64,000 bases of DNA. It comes from Azotimanducus sp963663145. Its GTDB lineage: Bacteria > Pseudomonadota > Gammaproteobacteria > Pseudomonadales > Azotimanducaceae. The stretch covers positions 1,364,001-1,428,000 of the forward strand of contig OY760134.1 of NCBI GenBank assembly GCA_963663145.1, in the 5' to 3' direction. The notes under the pieces were generated by a model. It searched no databases and was not told where the DNA came from. It worked only from the letters and a program-made list of their open reading frames with translations. How positions within the stretch are numbered: position 1 is the stretch's first letter; every line of letters begins with the position of its first letter. Both the position numbers and the translations under genes were made by a program. Below are positions 9,296 to 18,392 of the stretch, piece after piece.

Positions 9296-10710
9296 ACATC
9301 GACACCATCGACGACGACCTCGGCCGCTCGGCGTCCGGCAGCGCGGAGCGCGCCGGATTCGAACGGATGGTGGCGCGGGTGTGCCTTGGCGGTGTGGGCG
9401 CGGTGGCCGCGCGGGAGGTGTCGCGGTTCGCCCGCAACAGCCGGGACTGGCAGAAGCTGATCGAGATGTGCCGGGTGGTGGACACGGTGCTGGTGGACCG
9501 GGAGGCGGTCTACGCGCCCCGCGAGGGCAACGACCGGTTGCTGCTGGGACTCAAGGGGTCGCTGAACGAGTACGAGCTCGACCTGCTGCGGCAGCGCTCG
9601 CTGGCCGCGCGCCACGAGAAGGCCCGGCGTGCCGAGCTGATCGTTGCCGCGCCGGTCGGCTATGTGAAGAGCGGCGAACACCTGGAGAAGGATCCGGACC
9701 GGCGGGTCCGGGAGGCGATCAAGCTGGTCTTCGACAAGGTCGAGGAGCTGGGCAGCGCCCGGCAGGCACTGCTGTGGTTCTTGGAGCATGGCCTCGACCT
9801 GCCCGCCAGGGGCCGCGACGGCCGCACCGTCTGGCGTCGGCCCGCGTACGCCACGATCCATCGGATGATCACCAATCCCGTCTACGGCGGAGCCTACGCG
9901 TACGGCAGGAGCCGCGCCGTCGCGGTGCACGGGGAGTCTGGCGTCCGGGTCGGGCACGAGCGCAGGCCGCGCGACGAGTGGCTGGCGCTGAAGCCCGGGG
10001 TCCATGAGGGGTATATTGACTGGGAACGCGCGGAGGCGATACGCGCAATGGTCAGCGGCAACGCGCCCGCCGGCAGGCATCATGGCGCCGCCAAGCATGG
10101 CGGCGGGCTGCTGGCCGGCCTGGTGCGCTGCCGGCGCTGCGGACGCAAGCTGACCGTCGGGTACAGCGGGGCCGCCCACAACATCCCCCGGTATGCCTGC
10201 CACCGGGGCGCGCTGGACAGCGGCGAGCTCCGCCGCATCTCCTTTGGCGGCCTTCGCGTGGACGATGCCATTGAAGACGCCCTGCTCCGGGTTGTCGAGC
10301 CATGCGCCGTCGAGGCCGACGTCCGGGCCGGCGGGGAGGCGGCCGCCCGGAGCGACGGGGTTCGCTCGGCGCTCGAGCGCGACCTGGAGGCGGCGCGCCA
10401 CGCCACGGACCGCGCCTTCCGCCAGTACGACGCCGCGGACCCTTCCAACCGCTTGGTGGCCGCGGAGCTGGAGGCCCGCTGGGAGGCGGCCCTGGAGCGG
10501 CATCGTGGGGCGGAGGCGAAGCTGTCGGCCCATGACGCGGCCCGCGCGGCGCCCGCCGCCCCCGGGCCCGCCGCGTTCGCCACGCTGGCGCGGGATCTCC
10601 GGGCGGTCTGGAACGCGCCGACCACGGACGCGCGCCTGAAGAAGCGCATCGCGCGCACGCTCATTCACGAGCCTACCGTGTCGAAGCGAGATTCGTTGCA
10701 GCGAGTGTAG
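9296..10710 (+). pseudogene. Large serine recombinase, N-terminus lost to IS21
   Basis: 471 codons of a site-specific serine recombinase. The sequence starts inside the resolvase domain (IDDDLGRSASGSAERAGF), then shows the helix with REVSRFARN and LLLGLKGSLNEYELDLLRQR. A recombinase domain with TNPVYGGAYAYGR follows, then a zinc ribbon (CRRCGRKL ... YACHRG) and a coiled-coil-prone Ala/Glu/Arg-rich region. The first 50-60 residues, including the catalytic serine and the YxRVSTxxQ motif, are absent: the IS21 end abuts directly. An open frame extends upstream into IS21 but carries no recombinase sequence. It may once have moved a larger element. Confidence 0.88.
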
Positions 10711-10786
10711 ACCGGAATGTGAACTGGAAGCGGCGAAGTTGAAATATCGAGTATGCTGGGTCGATGATTCAGACCAAGGTGGAAGA

Positions 10787-12835
10787 ATGAACGGCTGGAG
10801 CACGGGCGGGGACATTGAGGGGAGCGATTCAGAATGCCTGATCGAACTCCGTGGACTCACGCACACCTACCCGGGCGAGGGAGTGGAAAATGTGGCCGCC
10901 CTGAATCAGGTTTCATTGCGGATTGGCCGTGGTGAGTTCGTGTGCGTCACGGGCCCCTCGGGGTGCGGCAAGACGACGCTCCTAAATATCATGGGATGCC
11001 TCGACCGGCCAGCGGTGGGCGAGTGTCGGCTTGCGGGAGCCAGTACCCGCGAATTGGACGACGACGGCCTTGCGGCACTCCGCCGCCGATCGCTTGGATT
11101 TGTATTCCAGTCGTTCAACCTGCTCGAATTTCTGACGGCATTGGAAAACGTGGAGGTTCCTGCGGGCTACGCACGCGGAAGCCGCGGAGATTCGAAAGAG
11201 AAGGCGGCTTCCCTGCTGAGATCGCTTGGTCTTCAGGAGAGGAGCGGGCACCTGCCCGGGGAGCTCTCGGGCGGGGAGCAGCAGCGGGTCGCGATTGCGC
11301 GCGCCCTGATGAACGGGGCGGGGATCATACTCTGTGACGAACCGACGGCGGCGCTGGATGAAGCTCATTCCAATGAGGTGCTGGATCTCCTGGAGAAACT
11401 GGTGGCGGATGGGCACACGGTGGTCGTGGTCTCTCACAAGGCGGCGGTGGCCGACCGCGCGCGCCGGCGCGTGGAGCTCCGGGATGGGCGCGTGGTGTCC
11501 GACACGGGCGCCGTGCCGGACGGAGGTCGGGTGCCCGCGCCCGCCGAGCGCGTGCCTTCCAGAACGCCTTGGCTGCATACCATGCGCGGCGGACTTGTTG
11601 CGCTGAGAAGGGGCGGCCTGCGGAGCGCCCTTCTGGTGTTCAGTATCCTGCTGGGGGTCTGGTCGGTGGTTTCGCTGTTTGGGCTGGTCGAGGGCTCGGC
11701 CCGGGAGGCGGCGTCGATCATGGAGCGGGTGGGCGCGAATAGACTACGGGTGACGGGCCAGGAGATGGTTGATGAGTCAATGATGATACGTGCGCTTCCC
11801 AAGACCCTCGGCGATGCGAGGGCGATTAAGTTTGAGGTGGACAATGTGCGGGAAGTCCTCCCATCGATGCGCAGGTTTCTCACCGTGCGCTCCGGTGCGG
11901 CGGAAGTGGACAGGGTATTGATTCGAGCTACCGACGCCGCGCGGGCCACAACGCTGCACCAGAACCTACCGTGGAGCGTCGAACGGGGCCGCTTTCTGTC
12001 GCCGGGGGACGGCGCGGGGCTTGCGCAGGTGGCCGTGATCGGACCATCGCTGGGCGAAAAGCTGTTTGGGCGCGGGGTGGATCCAGTTGGCAGTCAGATG
12101 GAGTTGAACGGGCTTCAGTTCGTGGTCAAGGGCGTGCTTGCCCCGCACCCGAGGCTGGTGGGAGAGGGCGAGTTCTTCGCGACGGACCGGGAGACGGCCG
12201 AGGCGCAGGGGCTGCCCTACTATCCCATCGCCGAGGGCCTAGAGATTTTCGTGCCGTTCCGGACGGGCTCGGAATTGCTGTTCCACAGTGAGGACCTGAC
12301 CGTGCTCGATGTGGAGGTAGAAGATGTGTCCACGCTGGAGGAAACGGCAAGCGAGATCAGGGATCTGATGTTCAGGCGCCACGGACGCGGGGGATACGAG
12401 GTTTTGAACGAGGCTGGCGCGCTGGCGGCGCGGAAGGAGCTTTCCGGCGCGCTCGTGGCGATTCTTGTGTCCCTGGGGGCGGCCGCGCTCCTGGCGGGGG
12501 GGCTCGGCATCATGTCGGTGATGCTGGCGGCCGTGGATCAGCGGCGGCGCGAGATCGGCATTCGCATGGCGGTTGGCGCCCGCCGCCGGGACATATCCGC
12601 GCAATTCCTGATTGAGGCGGTCGTTGTGACGGCGCTCGGGGGCGCGCTCGGGGCCGTGGTGTCCCTGATTGGGAAGACGCTGCTGTCGGCGCTGACCGCC
12701 GCGCCTGTCGTCTTCGAACCCTGGTTTTTTCTCATGGCGGTGGGGTGCGCCGTGGTGACGGGTCTGGCGTTTGGAATTATGCCGGCGCGCCGGGCCGCTG
12801 GGATTGAACCAGCGGAGGCCTTGAGGATGGATTAG
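10787..12835 (+). CDS. MacB-like ABC exporter (fused ATPase and permease)
   Basis: 682-aa inner-membrane exporter half-subunit. The ATPase comes first: Walker A GPSGCGKTTLL, Q-loop FQSFNLL, signature LSGGEQQRVAIARALM, and Walker B IILCDEPTAALD (residues about 20-235). A membrane helix, a periplasmic MacB core domain, and the three-helix FtsX domain with the EIGIRMAVGARRRDI motif follow. ATG 10787 has AAGGTGGAAG just upstream and is preferred to the start 48 bp earlier. It is convergent with a second MacB and has no fusion protein of its own, so it may share the MacA-like protein at 14895. Substrate is unknown: macrolide, peptide or lipid export are all possible. Confidence 0.88.
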   Translation: MNGWSTGGDIEGSDSECLIELRGLTHTYPGEGVENVAALNQVSLRIGRGEFVCVTGPSGCGKTTLLNIMGCLDRPAVGECRLAGASTRELDDDGLAALRRRSLGFVFQSFNLLEFLTALENVEVPAGYARGSRGDSKEKAASLLRSLGLQERSGHLPGELSGGEQQRVAIARALMNGAGIILCDEPTAALDEAHSNEVLDLLEKLVADGHTVVVVSHKAAVADRARRRVELRDGRVVSDTGAVPDGGRVPAPAERVPSRTPWLHTMRGGLVALRRGGLRSALLVFSILLGVWSVVSLFGLVEGSAREAASIMERVGANRLRVTGQEMVDESMMIRALPKTLGDARAIKFEVDNVREVLPSMRRFLTVRSGAAEVDRVLIRATDAARATTLHQNLPWSVERGRFLSPGDGAGLAQVAVIGPSLGEKLFGRGVDPVGSQMELNGLQFVVKGVLAPHPRLVGEGEFFATDRETAEAQGLPYYPIAEGLEIFVPFRTGSELLFHSEDLTVLDVEVEDVSTLEETASEIRDLMFRRHGRGGYEVLNEAGALAARKELSGALVAILVSLGAAALLAGGLGIMSVMLAAVDQRRREIGIRMAVGARRRDISAQFLIEAVVVTALGGALGAVVSLIGKTLLSALTAAPVVFEPWFFLMAVGCAVVTGLAFGIMPARRAAGIEPAEALRMD

Positions 12836-12876
12836 GGGTCGGCCGACGGGTTCATCGGCGGACCACCCGCATCACA

Positions 12877-14871
12877 TCACCGCGCGAGCGCGACGGTCGG
12901 ATCCAGTTCGGCCGCGCGCCGCGCCGGAACGATTCCGGCCAGGATGCCGGTTGCCAGGGCGGCTACGAGCGCGGCGGGCACAAACCACGGCGCATGGCTG
13001 ACCGTCACGTCAAGCAGGGCGAGGAGGAAGCCGCTCGCGAATCCCAACATGGCGCCGAGAAGCCCCCCGGTGATCGTGACCGCGATTGACTCAAGGAGGA
13101 ACTGGCGCGAGATGTCCCGGCGGCGGGCGCCAACCGCCATGCGGATGCCGATTTCCCTAGTGCGGTTGGCCACCGAGACGAGCATGGTGGACGCGACCCC
13201 GGCGCCTCCCATTAGCAGGGAAACAGCCGCGACCGCCGCGGTGAGGGCGGACAACATGCGTTCCACCTGGGTGAATCCGATCTGTGCGCGAAGGTTGCCG
13301 CGCACTTCGAATGCGAGGTGACCGTGGCGCCGGGCGAGAAGATCCTCCAGTTCGCGCACTGTCTCTCCCAATCGTTCGGGTTCCTGCACAAGAACCGTGA
13401 CGGATCCGATGAATCCGTCACCCTGGAATACCGCCTGCGCGGTTCCAAGGGGGATCAGGACCCGCCTGTCCCGGGGATCGAACATCGGCGCGCCGGATGG
13501 CGCGAAGGGGGCGAGGACGCCCTTGACGAGGAAGGGCGTGCCACCGATCAGAATGTGGCGACCGAGGGGATTCGCGTGTGAGGGGAGCAGGTCATCGCGA
13601 ATGGAGGATCCAATCACCGCGACGGGCGCCAGATCGGTGTCGTCGGACGCGTCGAGGAACACGCCGCGCTCGAGCGCCCATCCCCTTGCGATGCCCTCCC
13701 TATGCGTGACACCCGCGACGAAGGACCTCAGCCGGGCATCCCCGTGCTGGAGAACTTGTTGTGAAAGCACCGAGGGGAGCACTTCCCGAACGTTGGTCGC
13801 CTTCCGCGAAATTGCCACCGCGTCCCCCCGCGTGAGCCGGGCGGAGGTGGACCTGGCCCCGCCGGACTGAGCAGGGCGCGTCACAGAGATTTCGTCGGCT
13901 CCAGCGGAGGAAAGGGCATCCAGGCCGCGCTGGCGGGCACCGTCCACCACCGTCAGCATGAGCACGACCGACCATACGCCAACAGTCACGCTCAGCGCGG
14001 TCAGGATGGCGCGGAACGGTCTGGTGCCCACCAAGATGCGGCTCAGTGAAGATATCTTGCCGCGGAGTGCCTCCCGCAATGGTGCCGACTGCTGGGTGGA
14101 GGATTCGTCGGCGTTCTCCAAAAGTGCTGGCGCGAGGGGGGAAGGGGAATTCGCGGCGGACGCGGGCGTGTCCCTGACCAAACTGCCGTCCAGGAGGTCC
14201 ACGCGCCTTTCCGCCCAGGCCGCGACCTCCGAGTCGTGGGTGACGACGATGACCGCGTGCCCCCGGTCGGCCAGGCCACGAAGCAGGCGCAGGATGTCCC
14301 GGCTGTTCTCCGCGTCGAGGGCGCCGGTCGGCTCGTCTGCGAGAACGGCCCGCCCGCCGTTCATCAGCGCGCGGGCGATGGCCACCCGCTGCTGCTCTCC
14401 TCCCGAGAGCGCGCCGGGGCGGTGGGCGAGGCGGTGGGCGAGGCCGACGGACTCGAGCAGCGCCCCGGCCCGCTCGGTGCGGGCCGGGCGGGCGGTGCCA
14501 GCGTAGGCGGCGGGCAGTTCGACATTTTCGCGCGCGGTGCTGTGTGCGAGCAGATTGTAGGATTGGAACACAAACCCAAAGGTGTCACGGCGCAAGCGCG
14601 AGAGTTCGTCGGCGTCGAGCTGCGAGACATCCCTCCCGCGGCACGCGTAGACACCGCTGGTCGGCTTGTCCAGGCATCCCAGAATATTCATCAGGGTGGA
14701 CTTGCCCGAGCCGGACGGTCCCATGACGGCGACGAATTCGCCGCCATGGATGGTGAGGGACACGTCGTGCAGGGCAGTTACCCCGGCGCCGCCGCGACAG
14801 GAGGCGCCGTCCCGGCGGTACGAACGACCGACACCCTGGAGTTCGATCAGCGGCGCGTCTGGGTCCGGCAT
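12877..14871 (-). CDS. MacB-like ABC exporter (fused ATPase and permease)
   Basis: 664-aa MacB-type protein. Walker A GPSGSGKSTLMN, FQSYNLLAH Q-loop, LSGGEQQRVAIARALM signature and VLADEPTGALD Walker B are all present, followed by a transmembrane helix near residue 290, a periplasmic domain and the C-terminal FtsX domain (EIGIRMAVGARRRDISRQF). It lies 23 bp downstream of the MacA-like gene, so the two form a classical macA-macB operon needing an outer-membrane TolC channel coded elsewhere. Strongly GC-rich and inside the IS-bounded block, so probably acquired. It resembles the convergent MacB in architecture but the two have diverged. Confidence 0.9.
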   Translation of the reverse strand: MPDPDAPLIELQGVGRSYRRDGASCRGGAGVTALHDVSLTIHGGEFVAVMGPSGSGKSTLMNILGCLDKPTSGVYACRGRDVSQLDADELSRLRRDTFGFVFQSYNLLAHSTARENVELPAAYAGTARPARTERAGALLESVGLAHRLAHRPGALSGGEQQRVAIARALMNGGRAVLADEPTGALDAENSRDILRLLRGLADRGHAVIVVTHDSEVAAWAERRVDLLDGSLVRDTPASAANSPSPLAPALLENADESSTQQSAPLREALRGKISSLSRILVGTRPFRAILTALSVTVGVWSVVLMLTVVDGARQRGLDALSSAGADEISVTRPAQSGGARSTSARLTRGDAVAISRKATNVREVLPSVLSQQVLQHGDARLRSFVAGVTHREGIARGWALERGVFLDASDDTDLAPVAVIGSSIRDDLLPSHANPLGRHILIGGTPFLVKGVLAPFAPSGAPMFDPRDRRVLIPLGTAQAVFQGDGFIGSVTVLVQEPERLGETVRELEDLLARRHGHLAFEVRGNLRAQIGFTQVERMLSALTAAVAAVSLLMGGAGVASTMLVSVANRTREIGIRMAVGARRRDISRQFLLESIAVTITGGLLGAMLGFASGFLLALLDVTVSHAPWFVPAALVAALATGILAGIVPARRAAELDPTVALAR

Positions 14872-14894
14872 GGAGGGCAGGCGGGAAAGCGCGG

Positions 14895-16052
14895 TCAGCG
14901 TGCGGTCACGACGCTGTCGCCTTCGCTCAGGCCGGACAGCACTTCCGCGTGCGTGTGGCTGACTTCCCCGATGGTGATTGCCCGGACCTCGACGCGCCCG
15001 TCGGGGTGGCGGAGGTGAACGCGGGCGGGCGTCCCCGACATTGGATCGCGCTCCCCGAAGTCGGTCACCATTTCAAGGGGAACCGCCAGCACCTCCCTCT
15101 GGGCGGTCTGCTCGAAGAACACCTGCACGGTCATGCCCGCGAGCAGGGCCCCGTCCGAATTGTCCACGTTGAACAGTGCCGTGTATGTCACTATGCCCTC
15201 GTTGATTTCGGATACCGGCAGTATCTGGTCGAGCGCGCTCCGCCAGGCTCGCCCCTGGCCCCCTAGGGTCGTGAAGCGCACCGGCATGCCGGGATTGAGC
15301 TTGCGCACGTTCGCTTCCGGAACTCTGGCCTCCACGGTTAGCGTGGAAAGGTCGGCGATTCGAAGGATGAGCGGGGTGGCGTAGGTGGCGGTGAGCGTCT
15401 GTCCCTCCGCGGCGAGCACGGCGAGAACGGTGCCGTCGATGGGCGCGAAGATCTTGCTGTACCCAAGGTTCGCCTCCGCGGTTGACAGCCTGGCGCGCTG
15501 CGATTCTATATTGGATCGAAGCTGGGTCATGGCGCCCTCGGCCCTCACTAGGGCGTCCCGGGCCCTGTCCAGCGCGGCCTGGTGGGTGGCGTCTTCTTGC
15601 ATGAGCCGTTCCTGGCGGGCCGCCTCTAGGCGGGCGAGTTCCAGCGCGGACACCTGGACGTCGAGCTGAGTTTCCTGGGCGTCGAGGGTGGCGCGGCTGG
15701 CCTCGACAAGCGATCTCTGAATGGTGGCGTCGATTTCGGCGAGCAGATCGCCCTCGGAAACGGTGTCGCCCGCGCGGACATGCAGCTTTTCGAGCTGGCC
15801 GGAAACCTGCGCCCCGACATCCACCTGCCGGCTTGGCCTGAGGGTGCCCGAGGCGGAAACGAAATCTCCAAGGGTTCGATGGGCGATGGTCGCGGAAAGT
15901 TGTGGAGGTTCGGATTCCTCGGGTTCGGCGTCGCAGCCGGAAAACGCGGGAATGGCCGCGACGAGGAACAACGTGCGCCAACCCGGGATTCCACGCCACC
16001 CGTGGATCATTCGGGTGCGGGGAGATGATTGCGGGTCGTCGTCGTGGCTCAT
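14895..16052 (-). CDS. MacA-like periplasmic adaptor (membrane fusion) lipoprotein
   Basis: 385-aa adaptor that would bridge a MacB exporter and an outer-membrane channel. The N-terminal hydrophobic segment ends in FSGC (lipobox, Cys 40), so the mature protein should be lipid-anchored. It continues with a biotinyl-lipoyl half (GAQVSGQLEKLHVRAGD), a long coiled-coil hairpin (about residues 105-185), the second lipoyl half (IFAPIDGTVLAV), a beta-barrel and a membrane-proximal domain. Two starts are possible, ATG 16052 or ATG 16010 (14 residues shorter); neither has a strong ribosome site. First gene of the operon with the downstream MacB. Confidence 0.88.
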   Translation of the reverse strand: MSHDDDPQSSPRTRMIHGWRGIPGWRTLFLVAAIPAFSGCDAEPEESEPPQLSATIAHRTLGDFVSASGTLRPSRQVDVGAQVSGQLEKLHVRAGDTVSEGDLLAEIDATIQRSLVEASRATLDAQETQLDVQVSALELARLEAARQERLMQEDATHQAALDRARDALVRAEGAMTQLRSNIESQRARLSTAEANLGYSKIFAPIDGTVLAVLAAEGQTLTATYATPLILRIADLSTLTVEARVPEANVRKLNPGMPVRFTTLGGQGRAWRSALDQILPVSEINEGIVTYTALFNVDNSDGALLAGMTVQVFFEQTAQREVLAVPLEMVTDFGERDPMSGTPARVHLRHPDGRVEVRAITIGEVSHTHAEVLSGLSEGDSVVTAR

Positions 16053-16197
16053 TCAAGGGTTCTGGATCAGTCACGGGAATTTTACGCGAGGTCGCCTGGT
16101 GGTGCCGCCTCTTCCGACAAGGCCGGGCGATGCGGCCCGGTTGGATTGATTTGTTCTACTTTGGGCGGTTTGGTGACTAAGAGCAGTCCGGCGCTCT

Positions 16198-16218
16198 AGC
16201 AACCTGTCGGACTTAGGC
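16198..16218 (+). repeat. IS1182 left terminal inverted repeat
   Basis: AGCAACCTGTCGGACTTAGG plus a final C. It matches the right repeat in reverse complement with one mismatch (A for G at base 5). Confidence 0.88.
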
Positions 16219-16264
16219 GTGAGTTATCTACAATTGGCATTGTGCCATCTTGAGGGAAAACGAG

Positions 16265-17644
16265 ATGCCCAATTTCGTGGAAAGTTCGCCGTCGCAGGCG
16301 TATCTGCCGCCGCCGGACCTGCGCGAATGGGTGCCGGAGGACGACCTGGCGCACTTCGTGCCGGAGGCGGTGGAGCGGGTGCCGATGAGTTCGTTCAGTG
16401 TGAACGGGCGGGGCACCGGGTCGGCGCAGTACCATCCAAGGACGATGCTGGCGCTGCCGGTCTACTGCTGCGCGAACGGGATATTCGGGTCGCGGCGCGT
16501 GGAGCGGGCGACGTACCGGGACCTCGGGGCGCGCTACGTGGCGGGGGACAGGCACCCGGACCACGACACGGTCTGCAAGTTCCGCCGGGAGAACTTCGCG
16601 GCGGTTTCGGAGGCGTTCCTGCAGGTGCTGCCGGTGGCGCGGGAGCTGAAGCTGCCGAGGGTGGGGACGGTGAGCGTGGACGGGACGAAGCTGGACGCGA
16701 GCGCCAGCAAGCGCAACAGCATCCGCTACGACCGGGCGCGGGAGTTGCGGGAGCAGCTGCGGATGGAGGTCGGGGAATTGATGGGCGAGGCGGAGCGCGC
16801 GGACGAGGAGGACGCGCCGGATCCGCAGGCGCTGCCGGGGGAACTGAAGCGGCGCGGGGCGCTGAAGGCGAAGCTGGACAGGGCGTGTGCGGAGTTGGAG
16901 CGTCGGGCGAAGGCGCGCGCCGAATCCGAGCGCGCGGAGTACGGGCGGAAGGTGGCGGAGCGGGAGAAGCGCGGCGGGCGGCGCAGGAGGAGGGAGATCA
17001 AGCCGCCGTCGGAGAAGCCGCGCCCGGACGAGCAGATCAACCTCACGGACTCGGACAGCGGGCCGGTGCGGAAGAACAGGCGGAGCGAATACCGGCAGTG
17101 CCACAACGCGCAGGCGGTGGTGGACGCGGAGGGGAGCCAGCTGGTGCTGGGCAGCCGGGTGGGCAGGTGCGCGAGCGACCGCAACGAGCTGGTGGCGGAT
17201 GTGGACGCGGTGCCGGAGGCGGTGGGCGGGCCGGAGCGCGTGCTTGCCGACAACGGGTACGCGAACGGGGACGAGGTGGAGAAGCTGGAGCGTCGCGAGC
17301 TTCGCGGGAAGGGGAGGGAGAATCGCAAGCTGGAGGTGCTGGTGGCGGTTGGCGCGGGAGACCGCAGGCGGAAGCACGACTTCCGGCCGGCGGTGCCGGA
17401 GAAGCCGGTCTCGGAGCCGAAGACGGAGTGGCCGCGCCGCATGCGCGACAAGATGGCGACGGAGGAAAGCAGGGCGTACTACCGGCTGCGGAAACAGACG
17501 GTGGAGCCGGTGTTCGGAATCGTGAAGGAGGCGATGGGGTTCCGGAGGTTCCTGCTGCGCGGTCTCGGGAAAGTGGAGGGCGAATGGTCGCTGGTGACGC
17601 TCGCTTACAACTGCAGGCGATTGCACAACATGAAAATGGCGTGA
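16265..17644 (+). CDS. IS1182-family transposase
   Basis: 459-aa DDE transposase. The N-terminal region (FVESSPSQAYLPPPDLREW, then the PRTMLALPVYCCANGIFGSR block) is typical of the family. The first catalytic aspartate is probably in VSVDGTKLDAS. A highly charged linker (residues about 170-240) precedes QCHNAQAVVDAEG, then VLADNGYANGDE and the C-terminal RLRKQTVEPVFGIVKEAMGFRRF. ATG 16265 is used, with GAGGGAAAAC upstream; a longer frame from 16250 has only a weak start. Appears intact. The reverse strand has long open frames caused by GC-rich codons; they are not genes. Confidence 0.92.
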   Translation: MPNFVESSPSQAYLPPPDLREWVPEDDLAHFVPEAVERVPMSSFSVNGRGTGSAQYHPRTMLALPVYCCANGIFGSRRVERATYRDLGARYVAGDRHPDHDTVCKFRRENFAAVSEAFLQVLPVARELKLPRVGTVSVDGTKLDASASKRNSIRYDRARELREQLRMEVGELMGEAERADEEDAPDPQALPGELKRRGALKAKLDRACAELERRAKARAESERAEYGRKVAEREKRGGRRRRREIKPPSEKPRPDEQINLTDSDSGPVRKNRRSEYRQCHNAQAVVDAEGSQLVLGSRVGRCASDRNELVADVDAVPEAVGGPERVLADNGYANGDEVEKLERRELRGKGRENRKLEVLVAVGAGDRRRKHDFRPAVPEKPVSEPKTEWPRRMRDKMATEESRAYYRLRKQTVEPVFGIVKEAMGFRRFLLRGLGKVEGEWSLVTLAYNCRRLHNMKMA

Positions 17645-17821
17645 CTGGGTTGCAAGGGGTGGCTGTCCCGAAGAAACCGCCACCTCGGAAGGCTCTCAAG
17701 GGCACCCGAGTCGCCGCGGTATCGAATGATGGCGCCGACGACCCCAACTCCAAAAACTGAAGCACGAAGCCGGAGGCTGCTCCAATGACTCGAAAACGCC
17801 TTGTTCAATTCAAAGCCCGTT

Positions 17822-17842
17822 GCCTAAGTCCGACAGGCTGCT
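17822..17842 (-). repeat. IS1182 right terminal inverted repeat
   Basis: Reverse complement reads AGCAGCCTGTCGGACTTAGG plus C. It is identical to the repeat retained by the truncated copy at 5955-5975. Confidence 0.88.
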
Positions 17843-17907
17843 AGCCTGCGACCTTTGCGTGGCGAGTGTGCTAACGTTGAGCGACAATCGCCCTCAAGCT
17901 CGCATCA

Positions 17908-18378
17908 ATGAATGACTTTTCACATTTGGGAGCCGCTGGCAACGCGAGAATGGTGGACGTTTCCGCAAAGGAGGTCACCAAGCGCTTCGCCCGCGCCCGC
18001 GCCCAAGTGAACATGTCGCCATCCACGCTTTCGGCAATTCTTTCCCAGAAACTACCGAAGGGCGACGTGCTGGCAGCGGCTCGCATTGCTGGAATATCGG
18101 CCTGCAAGCGGTGTTCGGATTTGATTCCACTCTGCCATCCGCTCCCAATTACGGCTGCCGAGGTTGGAATCAACCCGATTTCTGATCACCAGATGGAAAT
18201 CCTAGTTTCTTGCCAGGTCGACGGCAAGACGGGTGTCGAAATGGAAGCGCTGACCGGTGCATGCGTTGCAGCCTTAACGCTCTATGACATGTGCAAGTCG
18301 ATTGATCGAGGCATGTTGATCGAATCAGTTTGCCTGCTCGAGAAGTCGGGCGGTGCTTCCGGCCCCTATACGCGCTAG
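17908..18378 (+). CDS. moaC: Cyclic pyranopterin monophosphate synthase MoaC
   Basis: Second step of molybdenum cofactor synthesis: converts the MoaA product to cyclic pyranopterin monophosphate. 156 aa, normal length. MVDVSAKEVTKR, KGDVLAAARIAGI, LIPLCHPLPI and GKTGVEMEALTGA carry the conserved active-site residues. First gene of a moaCDE run; moaA is not seen. The IS1182 end is 64 bp upstream, so the native promoter may have been displaced and the operon may depend on a promoter in the IS end. Confidence 0.96.
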   Translation: MNDFSHLGAAGNARMVDVSAKEVTKRFARARAQVNMSPSTLSAILSQKLPKGDVLAAARIAGISACKRCSDLIPLCHPLPITAAEVGINPISDHQMEILVSCQVDGKTGVEMEALTGACVAALTLYDMCKSIDRGMLIESVCLLEKSGGASGPYTR

Positions 18379-18392
18379 GATTAGACAGGCTT

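Larger units (their letters stand above)
5953..17844. mobile_element. Composite-transposon-like block bounded by inverted IS1182 copies
   Basis: The block starts and ends in CTAG next to the IS1182 terminal repeat. The truncated left copy matches the right half of the intact right copy over 1125 bp in opposite orientation (5955-7079 against 16718-17842). The match appears complete, since the translations in several frames on both strands are the same. Between them lie an IS21 element, a broken serine recombinase and three exporter genes, all GC-rich compared with flanking housekeeping genes. Whether it moved as a unit is inference: the left copy lacks one end. Confidence 0.7.
16196..17844 (+). 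mobile_element. Intact IS1182-family insertion sequence
   Basis: About 1.65 kb from CTAG to CTAG. Terminal repeats of 21 bp (16198-16218 and 17822-17842) differ at one position. A single transposase gene lies between. CTAG at both outer edges could be a 4-bp target duplication or part of the ends. It inserted 64 bp upstream of moaC. Confidence 0.92.

Noticed and set aside
9133..10710. A 525-codon open frame that would make the serine recombinase look complete
   Set aside because: Its first 54 codons lie inside the IS21 end and carry no resolvase sequence; the catalytic serine region is absent.
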